Of a DNA stretch of 10,803 nt, positions 7,345 to 10,803 are shown piece after piece. The stretch lies in contig JALLOL010000069.1 in assembly GCA_027717875.1 (NCBI GenBank), forward strand, positions 1-10,803, written 5' to 3'. How positions within the stretch are numbered: the stretch's first letter is position 1; each line of letters starts with the position of its first letter. Position numbers and translations under genes: made by a program. A model generated the notes under the pieces. The model was not told where the DNA came from, did not search any database, and worked only from the letters and a program-made list of their open reading frames with translations. The DNA comes from Acidobacteria bacterium AH-259-L09. GTDB taxonomy: Bacteria; Acidobacteriota; UBA6911; RPQK01.

Positions 7345-7359
7345 GGGGTCAGAGACCCC
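7345..7359. repeat. Short GGGGTC-AGA-GACCCC hairpin
   Basis: A 6-bp perfect stem with a 3-nt loop, located between the stop of the propeller gene and the ATG at 7335. It shares GGGGTCAGA with the core of the large inverted repeat at 5807-5882. It may be a small, degenerate member of the same palindrome family, or a local RNA hairpin affecting translation of the downstream gene. Confidence 0.6.
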
Positions 7360-7363
7360 TTTA

Positions 7364-9292
7364 CTATTGCCCTTTGGTGATCGACCGAGCGGGTCGTGCA
7401 ATCACATAAACGCCCTCCGAGATCGTCCCAGCCAGCAGATCTCCGGACGAGCCGAAAGCAAGTGCAGAAATCCTGGGGCCGCTAAATCCCAAGTCGACCA
7501 CCTCCCACTCATCGCCTCCATCATCACTGTAGAACAAATGGCCAATTAGGAAGTCAGCCGCGAAGATTTCGTTCTCAGCACTCGGATTGGTTTGGATGGC
7601 GATAATGTCAATGGGGTAGACGCCCTTGCATATCCACCACGTCTCACCGTCGTCATCGCTAAAAAAAAGTCCAAACCGTGTCCCGCAAAAGAGCCGTTGG
7701 CCATTCTTCTCCAAGACATTAATGGGAGAGTAAGGAAGCCCTTTGACCTTGATGTTCCAGGTCTGCCCATCATCGTTGGATCGAAAAACACCTATGTCAG
7801 TACCGGCGAAGATCTGTCCCGATGGTTGATCGTAAAAGACGGTATTCACCTTACCCTTATAAACGGGAATGATCAGCTTTTCCAAACTGCCATTCGTCAG
7901 GTCCAGACGAAAGACACCGTCTGCGGTTGCCAGGAAAAGTCTATTTTCACCAGCATCTGTAAAAGCGAGGTCGAAAACTGTTAGCTTGCGGGTTTTTTCG
8001 ATAATCTTCCACGGCTCTTCCAAGGGAACACCAACGAATACCCCTTGGTGAGTTCCTATATAAACCCGTCGCATGACATGAGCAGGTAGAATCGTTTTAA
8101 TATCGACTACGGCGTCATCTAGTCCCTGATTGTAACTGTGCCAATGCTGTCCTCTGTCAGGCGAGAGAAAAAACCCTCCGTAATCGCCATCGGAAGACAC
8201 GCTAACGTAGTAGCTGCTTTTCCGATGGGGATCGGAGCCAACCGCGGGAATTTGGCGATGAATAAATCCGCGATTAGCGGGACTAAACGTCGCGCCGCCA
8301 TCCTCACTTTTTAGAACTCCTGCATCATCGGAACCCAGCAGGATAATGCGATTGTTTTTTGGATGTACAGCGACAGCATTGACAACGATGTTGGAAAGCA
8401 GTTGCCGCCAACTGATCCCAGCGTTGTGGGATACAAAAAGGCCCACCGTTGTGCCAGCGTAAATTGTACTAGGATTGGAAGGGTCGAGATGCAGGGTGCG
8501 AGTTCTTCTGGCCTCCTTGGGTAATCCATTCTTCAGTTTGACCCAGTTTTGACCGCTGTTTTCAGACTTATAAACGCCGGTACATGCACTGCTGTACAAA
8601 ACTTCAGGATTACGCGGATCCACTAACAAGGAAAACACGTCACTGTCAAAAAACATTCCTTTGTGAATTGCCTTCCAACTCTTCCCCTGATCGGTCGTCT
8701 TCCACCCCAGACGCCAGGTTCCTACATATAGAGTACTTACATCTTGAGGATCGAATGCCAGCGATTCAACGTTGTACAGGCTGCGATAGCCTCTGGTGAT
8801 GCGGTCCCAGGTCCGCCCCCCGTCCAGGCTGAGGATGACACCTTGGGAGATGCCCAAGGCAATCACTTGGGGATTTGAGGGGGCGATGGCGATAGCTCGA
8901 ATGGCGCTGTGGTAACGGCCCAATGAAAGCTCTTTCCATGTTTGTCCTCCGTCTCGGCTTCGGAAAAGCCATCCCTTGTCACTCTTGAGCTCCCAGGTTG
9001 CCGCATACAGCGTGTCCGAATCGAGAGGGTCAAAGGCCAAGTTATCGACTACGATGTTGCGACGATTGAGTCCTGGAACTAGTTTTGTCCAAGTGTCTCC
9101 AGCATCCTGGGAGACGAAAATCTGGCCGTCGGCTGTGCCCAGAAAAAAAATATCAGCCCGGTCTGGATCAACGGCAAGAGAGCGGACGTCCCCGCCGTAA
9201 GGACCAAGCGGTGTCACCACAGGTTGGCCCACCAGTAGGGACGAGCCCAGTGCCACGGTCCAGAAGCCGAAAAACAAAAAACCCACTTGCAT
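7364..9292 (-). CDS. Secreted beta-propeller protein with eleven Asp-box (BNR) repeats
   Basis: A 642-residue protein that starts with a signal peptide (residues 1 to about 22, rich in Phe, Leu and Gly). Eleven Asp-box motifs of the S-x-D-x-G-x-T-W type follow: SQDAGDTW 61, SRDGGQTW 112, SLDGGRTW 155, TTDQGKSW 199, SENSGQNW 243, SHNAGISW 288, SEDGGATF 329, SPDRGQHW 377, SNDDGQTW 505, SDDDGETW 545 and SDDGGDEW 589. A gap at about 385-504 has no clear box. Many blades also carry a DPxxPxxxYAGT-like strand. This is the VPS10/BNR-type propeller fold of exported proteins; there are no sialidase catalytic residues I can recognise, so a binding or scaffold role is more likely than an enzyme. ATG at 9292 is preferred to the TTG at 9301; GAGG lies 3 nt before it. 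No C-terminal anchor or sorting domain is visible. Confidence 0.9.
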   Translation of the reverse strand: MQVGFLFFGFWTVALGSSLLVGQPVVTPLGPYGGDVRSLAVDPDRADIFFLGTADGQIFVSQDAGDTWTKLVPGLNRRNIVVDNLAFDPLDSDTLYAATWELKSDKGWLFRSRDGGQTWKELSLGRYHSAIRAIAIAPSNPQVIALGISQGVILSLDGGRTWDRITRGYRSLYNVESLAFDPQDVSTLYVGTWRLGWKTTDQGKSWKAIHKGMFFDSDVFSLLVDPRNPEVLYSSACTGVYKSENSGQNWVKLKNGLPKEARRTRTLHLDPSNPSTIYAGTTVGLFVSHNAGISWRQLLSNIVVNAVAVHPKNNRIILLGSDDAGVLKSEDGGATFSPANRGFIHRQIPAVGSDPHRKSSYYVSVSSDGDYGGFFLSPDRGQHWHSYNQGLDDAVVDIKTILPAHVMRRVYIGTHQGVFVGVPLEEPWKIIEKTRKLTVFDLAFTDAGENRLFLATADGVFRLDLTNGSLEKLIIPVYKGKVNTVFYDQPSGQIFAGTDIGVFRSNDDGQTWNIKVKGLPYSPINVLEKNGQRLFCGTRFGLFFSDDDGETWWICKGVYPIDIIAIQTNPSAENEIFAADFLIGHLFYSDDGGDEWEVVDLGFSGPRISALAFGSSGDLLAGTISEGVYVIARPARSITKGQ

Positions 9293-9311
9293 AGACCTCA
9301 AAAGAAGCGCC

Positions 9312-9331
9312 AGCCAATCGCGCTATTGGCT
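9312..9331. repeat. Intercistronic hairpin between barrel and propeller genes
   Basis: AGCCAAT and ATTGGCT form a 7-bp stem with a 6-nt loop, 4 nt after the barrel gene stop and 19 nt before the propeller ATG. On the plus strand it is followed by TATTTT, but there is no plus gene to end. On the minus strand the next bases are GC then TTCTTTT. It may lower read-through from the barrel to the propeller gene or stabilise the upstream mRNA. Confidence 0.45.
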
Positions 9332-9335
9332 TATT

Positions 9336-10631
9336 TTACCGAATTACTGAGACTGAAGACGCCCCTGGAGGCATCTTCCTTTTTTCGACGTTAACAACGG
9401 TAATATATGTGGAACAGGTAGCGATGTGTTCTCCGTCACTGATCTCAGCCCGGACGCTGTATCTTCCGGGTTTCACGCCGGTTGAGTCAAAGACCACCAG
9501 GCTATCCCGCTGTGAGATAGCTCCTGCGCTGGCTCTCCAGGTCATGCTGAGCAGATCATCGTCCGGATCTGCAATTAGAGCTCGAATCGTCACTGAATCT
9601 CCCTGCCTTACCACTGCGCTGGTTGGGACACACTCAACCGTCGGGGGTTGGTTGGTTTTCCGGTGGAAGACCACTTGAGCAAACCAGCCAGATCTATCGG
9701 TCGACTGAATGCCGTAAATTGGCAGTTTCTGATCAATATATCGAAAATTGGCATTGTAGGCAGCTGAGATAGAGATCCACCGGGAGGGTGAGAACCTGAG
9801 TCCGGAGTAAAAATCCAGCGGCGATTTTGGATTGGCGATTCCCGTTCTTTCGCCAAAGAAAAGGCTTCCCACCAATTCCAAAATAACTTGAACTTTTCGT
9901 GTGCCAATCGGTTTCTCATAGCCCAGGCCATAGTTGAGTCGATTCTGCAAATCAATTCCCTTTGAATCCTCGGCAAAGAGGTGGCCGTAGTTACCGGTCA
10001 AGGTACCTCCACCCAAGTCTTTGGACAGAATGATGTCATATCCAGCTTCGATCGCGCCGTTTGTGAGACCGCGGAGCAGACGGGTTCGATCTTCCGAAAG
10101 TGGAAATTTTATGATTGGTTGAAGGGCTAGACCGAAAGGGTCTCCCCTTCTCTCGGACAAAAGATTGAATTTGACGCCAGTCCAGAGTTCGCCTGGAGCG
10201 CTGCCAAATCCAACGTCCATAAACGGTGCATCATTGAAGTAGGCCACAGTACCAACAGGGTTTCTAAGACGTGCGGGGACAATGGCACCACCGGGCGCTA
10301 CCTTGTTTACTTTTATTGCATCGGCATTGACTCGTCGGTGAGCTTCCCAGAAGATGAAAGACTCGACCCGATCATGCAATCCCACTGTGATGGAGACTGG
10401 AAATAAGGTGAAGTCTAAATCTCCCGGCTCTCGATTGAAATGGATGCTGTTCAGGCCGATGCTGACTTCGCCCTGGCGTAAGGTATCCGCTACATAGAGA
10501 TTGAATAGACCGGTCGAACCCTTGCCGGTAGGTGTGAGGCGTTTGATTTTTTCTTTTCCCCGCGCGAGACTGGTTCCGGTCAATAACAAACCTATGACAA
10601 GAAATGTTAAAAGCTGGTTAATCCGAACCAT
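9336..10631 (-). CDS. Outer-membrane beta-barrel protein with C-terminal PKD-like domain
   Basis: A 431-residue protein. Residues 1-22 are a signal peptide ending near SLARG. Residues about 30-325 alternate polar and hydrophobic positions, with many aromatic and Gly residues, as in an outer-membrane barrel (for example FGLALQPIIKFPL, GGGTLTGNYGHLF). The C-terminal part at about 330-415 starts NQPPTVECVPTSAVVRQGDSV and continues with ADPDDDLLSMTW, the layout of a PKD/Ig-like domain. Similar barrels that I recall go on to an OmpA peptidoglycan-binding domain; here there is none, and the protein ends soon after. The start at 10631 has GAGGGG and AGAAGG just upstream. It is first in the leftward set; the propeller gene starts 43 nt further on. 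Role unknown; surface anchoring or structure is inference. Confidence 0.85.
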   Translation of the reverse strand: MVRINQLLTFLVIGLLLTGTSLARGKEKIKRLTPTGKGSTGLFNLYVADTLRQGEVSIGLNSIHFNREPGDLDFTLFPVSITVGLHDRVESFIFWEAHRRVNADAIKVNKVAPGGAIVPARLRNPVGTVAYFNDAPFMDVGFGSAPGELWTGVKFNLLSERRGDPFGLALQPIIKFPLSEDRTRLLRGLTNGAIEAGYDIILSKDLGGGTLTGNYGHLFAEDSKGIDLQNRLNYGLGYEKPIGTRKVQVILELVGSLFFGERTGIANPKSPLDFYSGLRFSPSRWISISAAYNANFRYIDQKLPIYGIQSTDRSGWFAQVVFHRKTNQPPTVECVPTSAVVRQGDSVTIRALIADPDDDLLSMTWRASAGAISQRDSLVVFDSTGVKPGRYSVRAEISDGEHIATCSTYITVVNVEKRKMPPGASSVSVIR

Positions 10632-10675
10632 CCTTCTACCCCTCGAGCATGCTCTCCCTCCGCACCAGGCTGAAG

Positions 10676-10703
10676 TTTGTCATCGTCGAAGTTGTCATAT
10701 AAT
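10676..10703 (+). promoter_or_regulatory. Candidate rightward promoter
   Basis: TTTGTC at 10676-10681 and a perfect TATAAT at 10698-10703, with a 16-nt spacer, could drive a gene beyond the right edge. The same AT-rich core reads ATTATA on the minus strand and might also serve the barrel gene, but the best minus -10 (TATTAT) has only a poor -35. No plus gene starts before the window end. Confidence 0.35.
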
Positions 10704-10719
10704 ACTCGTTGTCGAAGTT
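10685..10719. repeat. Direct repeat flanking the AT-rich promoter core
   Basis: GTCGAAGTT occurs at 10685-10693 and 10711-10719, with starts 26 nt apart, on either side of the TATAAT. A looser copy (TGAAGTTTGTC) precedes at 10671-10681. The spacing is not far from two and a half helical turns, which fits paired protein-binding sites upstream of the barrel gene. A chance repeat of 9 nt is also possible. Confidence 0.3.
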
Positions 10720-10746
10720 AACCCCGAAAATTTGTGGGTTTTGAAC

Positions 10747-10803
10747 AGAGCCGCGACTGTGAAGGAGCGGCGGAAAGCGGCAGCCTCTGACGACCGCGGC
10801 TCT
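10747..10803. repeat. GC-rich inverted repeat cut by the right edge
   Basis: AGAGCCGCG at 10747-10755 is the exact reverse complement of CGCGGCTCT at 10795-10803, the last bases of the window. The interior (GAAGGAGCGGCGGAAAGCGG) is GC-rich and partly self-complementary. The form, in non-coding DNA upstream of a gene, resembles a dispersed palindromic repeat. The element may extend past the edge. Confidence 0.5.

Noticed and set aside
7336..7401. Longer N-terminus of the 6892 gene
   Set aside because: It would read through the end of the propeller gene and the hairpin and adds no signal or membrane character; ATG 7335 directly precedes the hydrophobic helix.
9293..9301. TTG start for the propeller protein
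   Set aside because: ATG at 9292 is three codons later, has GAGG in front and gives a proper signal peptide.
9312..9335. Strong terminator ending the leftward operon after the barrel gene
   Set aside because: The 7-bp stem is only moderately GC-rich and the minus strand lacks a clean U-run after it; kept only as an intercistronic hairpin.

Overview
The window is about 10.8 kb of ordinary-density bacterial chromosome at moderate GC (roughly half by eye). It holds nine protein-coding genes, one of them cut by the left edge. I see no tRNA, rRNA, CRISPR array, transposase or phage gene. The gene set (an outer-membrane barrel with a PKD-like tail, a secreted Asp-box propeller, a zinc-ribbon RDD protein) points to a Gram-negative bacterium. 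The PKD-tailed barrel resembles proteins I associate with Acidobacteriota or Aminicenantes-like lineages. That placement is inference and was not tested.

Region 1 (1-4958, minus strand) looks like one operon read leftwards: mpgP, then two divergent-anion-symporter-type (SLC13/DASS) membrane transporters. mpgP encodes a HAD phosphatase of the mannosyl-3-phosphoglycerate phosphatase family, which makes a compatible solute. Spacing is 7 nt and 29 nt. The second transporter runs off the left edge. Between its two membrane halves it has four RCK_C (TrkA-C) domains laid out as a duplicated A-B pair, while its neighbour has two. It has also lost the second Asn-Asn signature of the transport core. 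Together the genes suggest an osmotic or ion-linked uptake and solute module.

Region 2 (4959-5021) is a short divergent promoter region with a perfect 7-2-7 palindrome. Region 3 (5022-5804, plus strand) holds two unrecognised small genes that abut with no gap; the second is a single-pass membrane protein. A perfect 31-bp inverted repeat follows immediately (5807-5882). Its core, GGGGTCAGACC, looks like a dispersed REP-like palindrome, and a related hairpin recurs at 7345-7359.

Region 4 (5928-6974, plus strand) is a zinc-ribbon plus RDD membrane protein. Its 3' end overlaps by 83 nt the 3' end of a convergent gene.

Region 5 (10631-6892, minus strand) is a probable three-gene operon: an outer-membrane beta-barrel with a PKD-like domain, a secreted 11-Asp-box beta-propeller, and a small membrane-anchored protein of unknown function. 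This suggests a cell-envelope or surface-exposed assembly. The right edge (10632-10803) is non-coding. It carries a short direct repeat, a plausible outward-facing promoter, and an inverted repeat that ends at the last base of the window.

No clearly new system stands out. The strongest leads are the four-RCK_C transporter with its altered core motif, the paired transporters beside mpgP, the palindrome family, and the barrel-propeller-anchor operon.
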